DNA of 5,006 nucleotides, from contig CP070726.1 in NCBI GenBank assembly GCA_020350865.1, forward strand, positions 66,304 through 71,309, in the 5' to 3' direction. The translations under genes and the position numbers were made by a program. Positions 1 through 5,006 of the stretch are shown piece after piece. How positions within the stretch are numbered: the first letter of the stretch is position 1; every line of letters starts with the position of its first letter. The stretch comes from Thermoplasmata archaeon (lineage in GTDB: Archaea > Thermoplasmatota > Thermoplasmata > GCA-020350865). The notes below the pieces were generated by a model. That model did not search any database. It worked only from the letters and a program-made list of their open reading frames with translations, and was not told where the DNA came from.

Positions 1-161
1 ACAGCCAGCTCCTCTGACTTCATGCCTGCTCCGGCTTTGTGGTTGTCGCTCTATGTGGTATTGCAGTGGTCTTTGTGGGCAGCATTAACAATATTCCTTA
101 TCATGTCTATCTGGCTCATAAGGGCCTGCGCCTTCTTTATGTTGTCCTCTTTTCGGCCCAT
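1..161 (-). pseudogene. fusA: 5' end of elongation factor 2 gene, disrupted by a premature stop and cut by the left edge
   Basis: Reading down from ATG at 161-159 gives MGRKEDNIKKAQALMSQIDM followed by IRNI, the usual archaeal EF-2 N-terminus. EF-2 is the GTPase that drives ribosomal translocation in the cytosol. From codon 25 the frame stays in register with the family but is damaged. The expected P-loop region (G-x-x-A-H-I-D-H-G-K-T-T-L-S-D-N) reads V-N-A-A-H-K-D-H-C-N-T-T-stop-S-D-N, with TAG at 53-51. After the stop come SDN, AGAGM and SEELA, all family-like, so no frameshift is involved. A GGTGA ribosome binding site at 172-168 lies six bases before the ATG. The gene follows rpsG by 62 bases, the expected archaeal order. 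EF-2 is essential, so a real knockout of a single copy is unlikely; sequencing error at a contig edge is my preferred explanation, with a decayed second copy as the alternative. Identity is certain; the state of the gene is not. Confidence 0.82.
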
Positions 162-185
162 AGTCACTCACCTTCGTTATTGTTA

Positions 186-193
186 TTATATAA
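186..193 (-). promoter_or_regulatory. Possible TATA box before EF-2
   Basis: The rpsG-EF-2 gap is very AT-rich and contains TTATATAA (193-186) on the coding strand. With the usual archaeal spacing of about 25 bases, transcription would start near 165, almost at the EF-2 ATG, giving a nearly leaderless transcript that would lose the GGTGA binding site at 172-168. The two signals therefore conflict. Because the whole gap is AT-rich, this may be chance, and EF-2 may simply be read through from rpsG. Confidence 0.3.
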
Positions 194-223
194 TACAATT
201 CAATTATGCATTAATAATAAGAA

Positions 224-1555
224 TTATCTTGCCGAAGCAGCTATACGCTCCGTCTCCTCCTTCTTCGATATGGCAAAACTGTTCATATCGCCCTTGGAAG
301 CCATTATTATCTCATCGGCCAAGCACAGCTCCATTCGTTTCTTGTTCCTGTGTGAGGCGGAAACAGCCCCCTTGCATATATTTCTTAAAGCGATGTCCAA
401 CCTGCGCGATGAGGAGGTGTCAACCGCCTTTGGAACAGAGATACCGCCGAACCTCAGCCTCGTGATCTCCTCCTTGGGAGAGGAGTTCTGCAGGGCGTTT
501 ACCAGCACCTGAACCGGGTTCATCTTCGTTCTCTTGGCTATGATGTCAAAGGCCTTATTCACGGTCCTGTATACATATGACTTCTTGCCTGTGGTGTGCT
601 CTGTTCTCATCATGTTGTTTATGAGTCTTTCCACGATATTGATCTTGGTCTTGCCAAGCCATCTATTCGCATGTCTAGCACCCGTGTGAGGAATACCAAC
701 AGGTGACAAATTGATGTACTTTCTCAACCCGGGGTCCTCCACAGTAACTTCCGTTAGATCGAACTTTCCGAATATGAGTGGAGACATCAGCAGATCTGTT
801 TTCCCGGCTTCCTCCTTTCTGGCCCTTTTTCTAGGGGGTTTTTCCCTTTCTCCCTTCTCCTCTTTGACCTTCTTTGCTTCGGGCTTCTTTTCTTCCTTCT
901 TCTTCTCCTTTGGCTTTTTATCTTCTTCTCCTTCCCCTATAGATACCTCTCCCTTTGCTTCTACTTTTTCCTTCCCCTCCACCTTTATTTGCTCTGGCTT
1001 CTTTATTATATCCTCTTTTTTCTCGGGTTCTTTTTCTGTTGCAGGAGGTACATCCTGTGGCTTTTCTTCTGCCTCCCCCTTTTCCTTTACCTCTGGCTTT
1101 GATTCATCCTCCCCTTTCGTTTTAGGTTCCTTCTCCTTTATGGGTGCGGTATCCACCGGTTTTATTTCGGGGGGTTTCTTGTCCCCTTCCATTTCCTTGG
1201 GTTCCGGTGCAATCTCCTCTTTTTTCTCGGGCTCTTCCTTTGTTACAGGTTTCACTTCAACTGGCTTCACCTCAGGAGGAATCTCCACCTTCACGGGTTC
1301 TTTTTTTTCCTCTTCTTGATCCTCTTTCATGGCCTCTTCCAATACTGCCTCGATGTCCTCCACTGACGGTACATCCCTTGGTTTCTCCGGGGGTTCTATT
1401 TCCTCCAGTTTTACCGCCTCTCCTGGTGGAGGAGGTGGAGGGGGCAATGACTTCTCTGCCTTCTCCTTGGGTTCGGGCGCAGGTGAATCCGGTTCATCTT
1501 TCTGGGATTCAGCAGTTTTTTCGTCTTTGGCCTTCTTTTCGTCTTCCTCTTCCAA
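224..1555 (-). CDS. rpsG: Ribosomal protein uS7 with a long charged N-terminal extension
   Basis: The product is 443 residues, against roughly 190-215 for most archaeal S7 proteins. Residues about 256-443 are the S7 domain: SPLIFGKFDLTEV opening, NLSPVGIPHTGARHANRWLG, KINIVERLINNMMRTEHTTG, NPVQVLVNALQNSSPKEE, RFGGISVPKAVDTSSSRRLD and the typical end ERIAASAR. S7 binds the 3' major domain of 16S rRNA and nucleates assembly of the small-subunit head. Residues 1-250 are low complexity, made almost only of Lys, Glu, Pro, Ala, Val and Asp, with seven prolines at 38-44 and a basic patch PPRKRARK at 240-247 next to the domain. The extension has no recognisable fold and is probably disordered. Start is TTG at 1555-1553: an in-frame TGA lies at 1567-1565 and GAGGTGA at 1566-1560 sits four bases upstream. 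The gene follows rpsL by 24 bases. An internal start at ATG 787-785 would give a standard-length S7, but it lacks a well-placed binding site. Confidence 0.95.
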   Translation of the reverse strand: MEEEDEKKAKDEKTAESQKDEPDSPAPEPKEKAEKSLPPPPPPPGEAVKLEEIEPPEKPRDVPSVEDIEAVLEEAMKEDQEEEKKEPVKVEIPPEVKPVEVKPVTKEEPEKKEEIAPEPKEMEGDKKPPEIKPVDTAPIKEKEPKTKGEDESKPEVKEKGEAEEKPQDVPPATEKEPEKKEDIIKKPEQIKVEGKEKVEAKGEVSIGEGEEDKKPKEKKKEEKKPEAKKVKEEKGEREKPPRKRARKEEAGKTDLLMSPLIFGKFDLTEVTVEDPGLRKYINLSPVGIPHTGARHANRWLGKTKINIVERLINNMMRTEHTTGKKSYVYRTVNKAFDIIAKRTKMNPVQVLVNALQNSSPKEEITRLRFGGISVPKAVDTSSSRRLDIALRNICKGAVSASHRNKKRMELCLADEIIMASKGDMNSFAISKKEETERIAASAR

Positions 1556-1559
1556 AAGT

Positions 1560-1566
1560 TCACCTC
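1560..1566 (-). promoter_or_regulatory. Ribosome binding site deciding the TTG start of rpsG
   Basis: GAGGTGA is a seven-base match to the complement of the archaeal 16S 3' end. It stands four bases before TTG (1555-1553), and the in-frame TGA at 1567-1565 overlaps it, so translation of this frame cannot begin further upstream. This supports the charged extension being translated rather than being an artefact of an open frame. Confidence 0.8.
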
Positions 1567-1579
1567 AAAAATCGAATCA

Positions 1580-2008
1580 TCATCTTACAGGTTTCTCCTT
1601 TCTCCCTGTTACCAATTCCTTCAAAGATATGTTGTTCACCTGAATGACCTTCAACCGAACACCGGGGATGTCCCCGTAGGAGCGTCCCATCCTGCCGCCG
1701 ATACCCTCAACCAGTACCTCATCGTGCTCATCTATGTAGTTGATGGCACCATCCCCCACAGCAAAGGCCGTGATCTGCCTGCCATTTTTTATGAGCTGCA
1801 CCTTGACACATTTTCTAATGGCCGAGTTGGGCTGCTTGGCCTCGATGCCCACCTTTTCCAGGACTATACCTCTCGCCTGCGCAGATCCTTCAAGCGGGTC
1901 CGATTTCTCCTTGAGACGGAGCATCCGCTTCTTGTAGTACCTGTCGTTCCAGCGGAACTTCTTCCTGTTCTTCTTCAGCTTTCGTGCTGTGTTCAAACCT
2001 CGGGGCAG
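1580..2008 (-). CDS. rpsL: Ribosomal protein uS12, apparent CTG start
   Basis: This is the small-subunit decoding-centre protein, 142 residues if started at CTG 2008-2006, matching the archaeal family length of about 142-147. Visible signatures are GLNTARKL near the start, [29 protein letters not shown] (residues 45-64, containing the conserved PNSA loop at 60-63), [28 protein letters not shown] (112-118) and the KEKPVR end. The family normally begins M-x-x-G-x-x-x-A-R-K-L, which aligns the initiator with the L of [11 protein letters not shown], encoded by CTG. A GGGAGGT binding site at 2021-2015 is six bases upstream of it. The only in-frame ATG codons lie upstream, at 2068 and 2050, ahead of that binding site, and would add 14-20 residues with no resemblance to the family. 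TTG at 1996-1994 is the other candidate but would trim conserved residues. The gene heads the rpsL-rpsG-EF-2 unit. Product certain; start inferred. Confidence 0.95.
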   Translation of the reverse strand: MPRGLNTARKLKKNRKKFRWNDRYYKKRMLRLKEKSDPLEGSAQARGIVLEKVGIEAKQPNSAIRKCVKVQLIKNGRQITAFAVGDGAINYIDEHDEVLVEGIGGRMGRSYGDIPGVRLKVIQVNNISLKELVTGRKEKPVR

Positions 2009-2014
2009 ATAGCA

Positions 2015-2021
2015 ACCTCCC
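2015..2021 (-). promoter_or_regulatory. Ribosome binding site deciding the rpsL start
   Basis: GGGAGGT lies six bases before CTG 2008-2006, ideal spacing for a Shine-Dalgarno site. No ATG, GTG or TTG is found at a suitable distance downstream in the S12 frame: the first TTG (1996-1994) is eighteen bases away. The site therefore points to CTG as initiator, or to an ATG misread as CTG in the sequence. Confidence 0.7.
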
Positions 2022-2109
2022 GGAAGTAGGGTTGGATACTGTATGCACATATTGGCGCCTAAATCCATAAAACAGGGGCCTAGGCAACCAGTTCACATGG
2101 ATAACCATA

Positions 2110-2117
2110 TATTTAAA
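2110..2117 (-). promoter_or_regulatory. TATA box for the rpsL-rpsG-EF-2 operon
   Basis: The coding strand reads TTTAAATA (2117-2110), an excellent archaeal TATA element, inside the 190-base gap between the prenyltransferase stop and rpsL. Standard spacing puts the transcription start near 2087, leaving a leader of about 80 bases that includes the rpsL binding site. The box is embedded in a 12-base perfect palindrome, ATATTTAAATAT (2109-2120), flanked by CC and GG, so the same element reads on the plus strand as well. No plausible plus-strand gene is present to use it. Confidence 0.65.
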
Positions 2118-2198
2118 TATGGTGGGGTTGCGGTTATTGTCGTTCTCATATTTATTGTTTATTGACATTAAAGCGGGGATACTCGGGGGAAAAATGCT

Positions 2199-3200
2199 CT
2201 AACCCAAAATCTCGAAATCGAACACGTAAGTCGCACAGAAAAACACCTGCATGGCCATGAGCAGCAGGTACATGTTCACCCATACAATGGTATTCTCGAA
2301 CGTTGTCTCCTCCCTTGTTGCCACCGTCTGCATCAGCAGGGCCGTAATCACACCCCATACAGCCAGAAGAACCAGCCAGAACATCCCTATCTCAAGCAGG
2401 CCCGCCATTAGGGCCAGGAGGATGAGAATGAAGGGCATGACAAAAAAAGGCCCTGAGATGACCGCAGCCTTTTTTACCCCGTACACAACTGGCAGGGTTC
2501 TCACCCCAAAAACCCTGTCACCTTTCATGTCAGTGAAGTCCTTGGATGTAATCGCTCCTATAAGGAATATCATCATCACACCGCCTATGATCCAGGGTGT
2601 GGGTTCGGCAAAAGGATTGCCGAAAATCGACCATGCGGCAACAAAGCCCAAAAGCCCCCGGGCAAAGGCTATTGAAATGTTCGATATCCACAGTTTCGAT
2701 TTGAGCCTCAGAGGTGTGGTGGAATAGGCTACTGTGATAAGCATGATTAAGAGCACGAAAAGACCGAATGTTCTGTTGACCAAAACCGCCCTGACGAGCA
2801 CTATGGGATACAGGATCCAGGCGAACGCCCAGGCCTCTTCCTTCGTTACGATGCCCGAGGGTATGGGCCGATAGGGTTTGTTAATCCTGTCTATATCGGC
2901 ATCGTAGACCGCGTTCAAGGTATTGCTGGCTGCATTGAGAATGGCCAGGGTGGTGGCCCCGATGAGCAGTGTGAGAAACCCTTCATGGTACTGCAGGAAG
3001 GGGAACTTGTCGTTGATAAAGATAAACGGAAGGTAGGGTATATCGGGTCTGGCAGCCCTCCAGCCCATGAGGCCCCCGCACAGGCCCCCGATGATGGGAG
3101 CGAGCATGGTGAACGGGCGAATCAAGTCGATAAAACCCCTCAGTTTTCTGGGCAGGAACATGGCCTTGTCCCAGGATTCCTTGCCCCAAATCCTGACCAT
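2199..3200 (-). CDS. UbiA-family membrane prenyltransferase, possibly digeranylgeranylglyceryl phosphate synthase-like
   Basis: A 333-residue polytopic membrane protein with both Asp-rich motifs that bind Mg-prenyl diphosphate. The first is NAVYDADID (N96, D100, D104), followed by RINKPYRPIPSG; the second is KDFTDMKGD (D221, D224, D228), followed by the GVRTLPVVYG element. About eight or nine hydrophobic segments are visible, as expected for UbiA proteins. The family transfers an isoprenoid chain to an acceptor. In archaea the acceptor may be geranylgeranylglyceryl phosphate (second ether-lipid step), a quinone ring or a tetrapyrrole. The RPIPSG element fits the lipid enzyme, but subfamily cannot be settled by eye. 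The loop between the first two membrane segments (about residues 47-72) looks long. ATG at 3200-3198 is preferred, with GGGGGT at 3214-3209 eight bases upstream; TTG at 3209 would add three residues, and an in-frame TAG at 3242-3240 rules out more. The neighbours give no help with substrate. Confidence 0.9.
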   Translation of the reverse strand: MVRIWGKESWDKAMFLPRKLRGFIDLIRPFTMLAPIIGGLCGGLMGWRAARPDIPYLPFIFINDKFPFLQYHEGFLTLLIGATTLAILNAASNTLNAVYDADIDRINKPYRPIPSGIVTKEEAWAFAWILYPIVLVRAVLVNRTFGLFVLLIMLITVAYSTTPLRLKSKLWISNISIAFARGLLGFVAAWSIFGNPFAEPTPWIIGGVMMIFLIGAITSKDFTDMKGDRVFGVRTLPVVYGVKKAAVISGPFFVMPFILILLALMAGLLEIGMFWLVLLAVWGVITALLMQTVATREETTFENTIVWVNMYLLLMAMQVFFCATYVFDFEILG

Positions 3201-3277
3201 CCAATTCAACCCCCATTTTTTGGACTCGACAAACCGTTTCTAAACCTTTGGCAGGCCTGGGTATATGGGAAAGCGGT

Positions 3278-3285
3278 TATATTAG
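3278..3285 (-). promoter_or_regulatory. Probable TATA box for the prenyltransferase gene
   Basis: The coding strand reads CTAATATA (3285-3278) preceded by CAAAA, which resembles an A-rich TFB recognition element. Predicted transcription start is near 3257, about 57 bases before ATG 3200. Almost the same CAAAACT arrangement appears before the GPN GTPase gene (4173-4161), which supports both as promoters. A second, weaker candidate is CATATATC at 3298-3291. Confidence 0.45.
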
Positions 3286-3318
3286 TTTTGGATATATGGA
3301 ATTCCTTATTAGTGGAAT

Positions 3319-3325
3319 AAAAAAA
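3319..3325 (-). terminator. T-run terminator after the GPN GTPase gene
   Basis: Seven consecutive T on the coding strand begin 16 bases after the TGA stop (3344-3342) and lie just before the TATA element of the next gene. Archaeal RNA polymerase commonly terminates at such T-runs without a hairpin. A short inverted repeat, ATTCC and GGAAT (3317-3313 and 3304-3300), follows, but its 5-base arms are too weak to call a hairpin. Confidence 0.5.
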
Positions 3326-3341
3326 TGGTCACTTCCCATCC

Positions 3342-4112
3342 TCAATCCACGCTCAGATCCTCCCCACCCATAAATATCTGCTGGGCAACGGCATAGAGGT
3401 CCTCCATGCCGGACAGTGCCTCTGATGATACCGGTATAAGCTCCTTGTAGGTGCCCAGGGCCTCCAGGGCCATGAACAGCTCTGTGTTCAGCTGGCCTTC
3501 CATTGAAGGTGCCTCCGCTATGATGGCGTCGTACAGGGCATCGGCGTTCCTTGACCACTCCAGAATCGTTTCAAGCCGGTCCTCATCAAGCATGTCGGCC
3601 TTGCTGAGAACATTGATTGTTGGGATGGAGAACCGGAACTGGGTTGTTGAACCCAGCATGATCTGGGACACGAAGCTCGAGGGGGTGCTGGACAGCATGG
3701 GATCATAGAGGAAAACGATGGCCGAGCCCTCCTCGGACAGTGCCTTTATGATAATGCTACTGCACTCCCTGAATGTGAACAGCTCCATCTGGCCCGGGGT
3801 ATCGATGAGAAAGTAATCACTTGAAATCTCGTCGGTGAGGGCCTTTATCTCCCCTGCCCGCAGGGCCGTGAGGTCCGCAGCCACTATCTGCGCGCCGTTT
3901 GGCCCGAGACCGTACTCCTCCATTATCTCGGAGAGCACGAACCACTCCCTGATATCGATGTCCGGCGAATACGGAAGGTGGGCAACACCGGGATCGAGAT
4001 TGACTGTTGCGGCATGATAGCCCATTCTTTCCATCCACAGCTTGAATGCATGTGTGAGCGAGCTCTTACCGGAGCCCGCGGCCCCTACAAAATACAGGAA
4101 AACCGGCACCAT
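3342..4112 (-). CDS. GPN-loop GTPase
   Basis: A soluble P-loop GTPase of 256 residues, close to the usual archaeal length of about 250. Motifs in order: P-loop GAAGSGKSS (10-18), NLDPGV (38-43), the family-defining Gly-Pro-Asn insertion (70-72, in GLGPNGAQ), DTPGQMELF (104-112), LSKADML in the G4 position (169-175, SKAD where classical GTPases have NKxD, as seen in this family), and PVSSEAL (227-233). GPN proteins act as dimers in which the GPN loop reaches into the partner's active site. Eukaryotic members help assemble and import RNA polymerase II; the archaeal role is not well established. Start is ATG 4112-4110, because AAAGGAGGT at 4127-4119 lies six bases upstream. The open frame continues 17 residues further, to 4163, but that part overlaps the binding site and promoter. 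The gap to the MFS gene is 61 bases; a T-run follows the stop. Confidence 0.95.
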   Translation of the reverse strand: MVPVFLYFVGAAGSGKSSLTHAFKLWMERMGYHAATVNLDPGVAHLPYSPDIDIREWFVLSEIMEEYGLGPNGAQIVAADLTALRAGEIKALTDEISSDYFLIDTPGQMELFTFRECSSIIIKALSEEGSAIVFLYDPMLSSTPSSFVSQIMLGSTTQFRFSIPTINVLSKADMLDEDRLETILEWSRNADALYDAIIAEAPSMEGQLNTELFMALEALGTYKELIPVSSEALSGMEDLYAVAQQIFMGGEDLSVD

Positions 4113-4118
4113 TCGAAT

Positions 4119-4127
4119 ACCTCCTTT
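4119..4127 (-). promoter_or_regulatory. Ribosome binding site of the GPN GTPase gene
   Basis: AAAGGAGGT ends six bases before ATG 4112-4110. It settles the start at the residue that places the P-loop at position 10, the usual position in the family, and excludes the longer reading from 4163. Confidence 0.85.
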
Positions 4128-4160
4128 CATATGACGAATATATGAATATGCAAAGACAAA

Positions 4161-4168
4161 CAAATAAG
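4161..4168 (-). promoter_or_regulatory. Possible TATA box for the GPN GTPase gene
   Basis: CTTATTTG (4168-4161) preceded by CAAAA lies just after the MFS stop codon (4176-4174). The predicted transcription start, near 4140, would give a leader of about 28 bases holding the strong binding site. The box itself departs from consensus; the main support is its likeness to the element upstream of the prenyltransferase gene. Read-through from the MFS gene remains possible. Confidence 0.4.
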
Positions 4169-4173
4169 TTTTG

Positions 4174-5006
4174 CTAGACTGTTAGATTTGCCGGTGAACC
4201 TCTCTTTGCCACACCCATCAGTGTAAAAAATAGAATAAAAGCAATTAGACACATGGCAGCAGCCAAGATGATATTGGCCACCCTACCGAACTGCCATGCC
4301 ACAGCACCCCCGATCAGGGCACCTGCAATCGAGGAGATATTTAGCGTTGAGTTCAAAAGGCCGGTGGATGTGGCCTTTTCGATGTTCCTCTCCATGACGA
4401 ACTTCAACGAGCCGACATAGAGACATGCCCAGCCCACTGAGAGGATTACCCAGGGTATCACAGCAAACCAGAAAGTGGTGACCAGGGCAAGACCGATAAA
4501 TGACAGTATTGACAGGAACAGGCCGAATGGAATCAGCTTCGTACTTTTGAACCTGTCCGTAAACTGCATTGTTATGAACTGGCCCATGGGATTCAAAGCA
4601 TATAAAATGCCTATTTCAAAGAGAGAGGCACCGAGATTGACATGCAGATACAGTGGAAAGATGACCCAGACACTGCACGCCCCAGTGTGCCTTATCAGAA
4701 TGGTGAGATAGGCAGGGAGGCTTCCTTTGATGACATCCCTTGGAAACAGCGGCACCGCCATCTTGACATCGTCCCTGAAGGTCACGGCCAGTGAGAATGC
4801 AAAACTGACAAAGAACATTAAAGAGCTGAAAAGGAATATCTGCCAGTACATGGTGAGAACCGCTGCCACAAGTATGCCGAAGGCCCATCCGAAGGAGCCA
4901 AAGGACGTGAACTTTCCTATGGCCTTCTCCTTGAGCAGGAACGCTTTTGCCACCAGTGCCGAGGAATATATTCCGGCGCAGAAACCCACCAGGATGCGTG
5001 CGAAAG
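4174..5006 (-). CDS. MFS transporter, C-terminal part, cut by the right edge
   Basis: The frame is open to the window edge (first full codon TTC at 5004-5002) and gives 276 residues ending LTV at TAG 4176-4174. About nine hydrophobic segments are visible, starting with FARILVGFCAGIYSSAL, which resembles segment 4 of major facilitator superfamily proteins, so roughly 100 N-terminal residues are missing. A polar stretch (about residues 76-93, RDDVKMAVPLFPRDVIKG) looks like the central cytoplasmic loop between the two six-helix halves. The second half carries a motif-A-like segment, GQFITMQFTDRFKS. The final segments include STGLLNSTLNISSIAGALIG and GALIGGAVAWQFG, typical of helix 11. Such proteins move small solutes or drugs by symport or antiport; the substrate cannot be read from this part. 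The GTG at 4989 is internal and should not be taken as a start. The next gene, GPN GTPase, begins 61 bases downstream. Confidence 0.85.
   Translation of the reverse strand, partial: FARILVGFCAGIYSSALVAKAFLLKEKAIGKFTSFGSFGWAFGILVAAVLTMYWQIFLFSSLMFFVSFAFSLAVTFRDDVKMAVPLFPRDVIKGSLPAYLTILIRHTGACSVWVIFPLYLHVNLGASLFEIGILYALNPMGQFITMQFTDRFKSTKLIPFGLFLSILSFIGLALVTTFWFAVIPWVILSVGWACLYVGSLKFVMERNIEKATSTGLLNSTLNISSIAGALIGGAVAWQFGRVANIILAAAMCLIAFILFFTLMGVAKRGSPANLTV

Noticed and set aside
22..512. Two overlapping plus-strand frames at the left end
   Set aside because: They lie antisense to the EF-2 start, the intergenic gap and the S7 C-terminus, all clearly recognisable on the minus strand. Their openness is partly due to the damaged EF-2 region.
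711..1647. Plus-strand open frames rich in Ser/Phe or Pro/Leu across the uS7 tail region
   Set aside because: They are antisense shadows of Lys/Glu/Pro-rich codons, have odd composition and no family likeness, and overlap a gene with a strong binding site.
2009..2068. uS12 starting at ATG 2068 or ATG 2050
   Set aside because: This would add 14-20 residues unlike any S12 N-terminus and would place the strong GGGAGGT site inside the coding region.
3209..3216. ATG at 3216 as a start near the prenyltransferase
   Set aside because: It is in another frame and opens a 77-residue shadow with no family features.
3300..3325. A hairpin terminator built from ATTCC/GGAAT after the GPN GTPase gene
   Set aside because: The arms are only five bases and lie after the T-run, the wrong order for a hairpin terminator; the T-run alone was kept.
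4113..4163. A 17-residue N-terminal addition to the GPN GTPase
   Set aside because: The stretch contains the ribosome binding site, and the P-loop normally lies within the first 10-20 residues.
4987..4989. GTG at 4989 as the start of the MFS gene
   Set aside because: The frame continues upstream to the edge with membrane-protein sequence (FARIL), and a complete transporter needs about 100 more N-terminal residues.
1..5006. CRISPR array, tRNA or rRNA gene, insertion sequence, toxin-antitoxin or defence system
   Set aside because: No regularly spaced repeats, cloverleaf sequences, transposase motifs or terminal inverted repeats were seen on either strand. All sizeable gene bodies are accounted for by housekeeping and transport genes.

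Overview
This window is a piece of archaeal genome. All five gene bodies read on the minus strand, so the biological order runs from high to low coordinates. The archaeal evidence is the order rpsL (uS12), rpsG (uS7), EF-2 with archaeal-type proteins, a GPN-loop GTPase, a UbiA-type prenyltransferase, TATA-like boxes in the intergenic gaps, and strong GGAGGT-type ribosome binding sites. The readable EF-2 N-terminus (MGRKEDNIKKAQ...) and the S12 and S7 sequences feel closest to the Thermoplasmata / Candidatus Thermoplasmatota. That placement is an impression from memory, not a search result. Both ends cut through genes, so this may be a short metagenomic contig.

Layout in transcription order. 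At the right edge is the C-terminal two thirds of an MFS transporter (5006-4174). After a 61-base gap comes a GPN-loop GTPase of 256 residues (4112-3342) with a textbook ribosome binding site, followed by a T-run terminator. Next is a UbiA-family membrane prenyltransferase (3200-2199) behind its own TATA-like box. After a 190-base gap with a strong TATA box comes the ribosomal str cluster: uS12 (2008-1580), then uS7 (1555-224), then the start of elongation factor 2 (161 to the left edge).

The str genes supply the small-subunit decoding centre (S12), the head and exit site (S7) and the translocase (EF-2), which explains their shared unit. The prenyltransferase may serve archaeal lipid or quinone synthesis. 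The GTPase belongs to a family linked in eukaryotes to RNA polymerase assembly. No evident pathway joins the upstream genes to one another.

Three things deserve attention. The uS7 protein carries a roughly 250-residue Lys/Glu/Pro-rich N-terminal extension, longer than the S7 domain itself, with a run of seven prolines and degenerate internal repeats. The uS12 gene appears to start at a CTG codon. The EF-2 gene is perfect for its first 24 codons, then shows a cluster of transversion-like changes that destroy the P-loop and create a stop, which looks more like sequence error at a contig edge than biology. I found no CRISPR array, insertion sequence, tRNA or rRNA gene, defence system or biosynthetic cluster.
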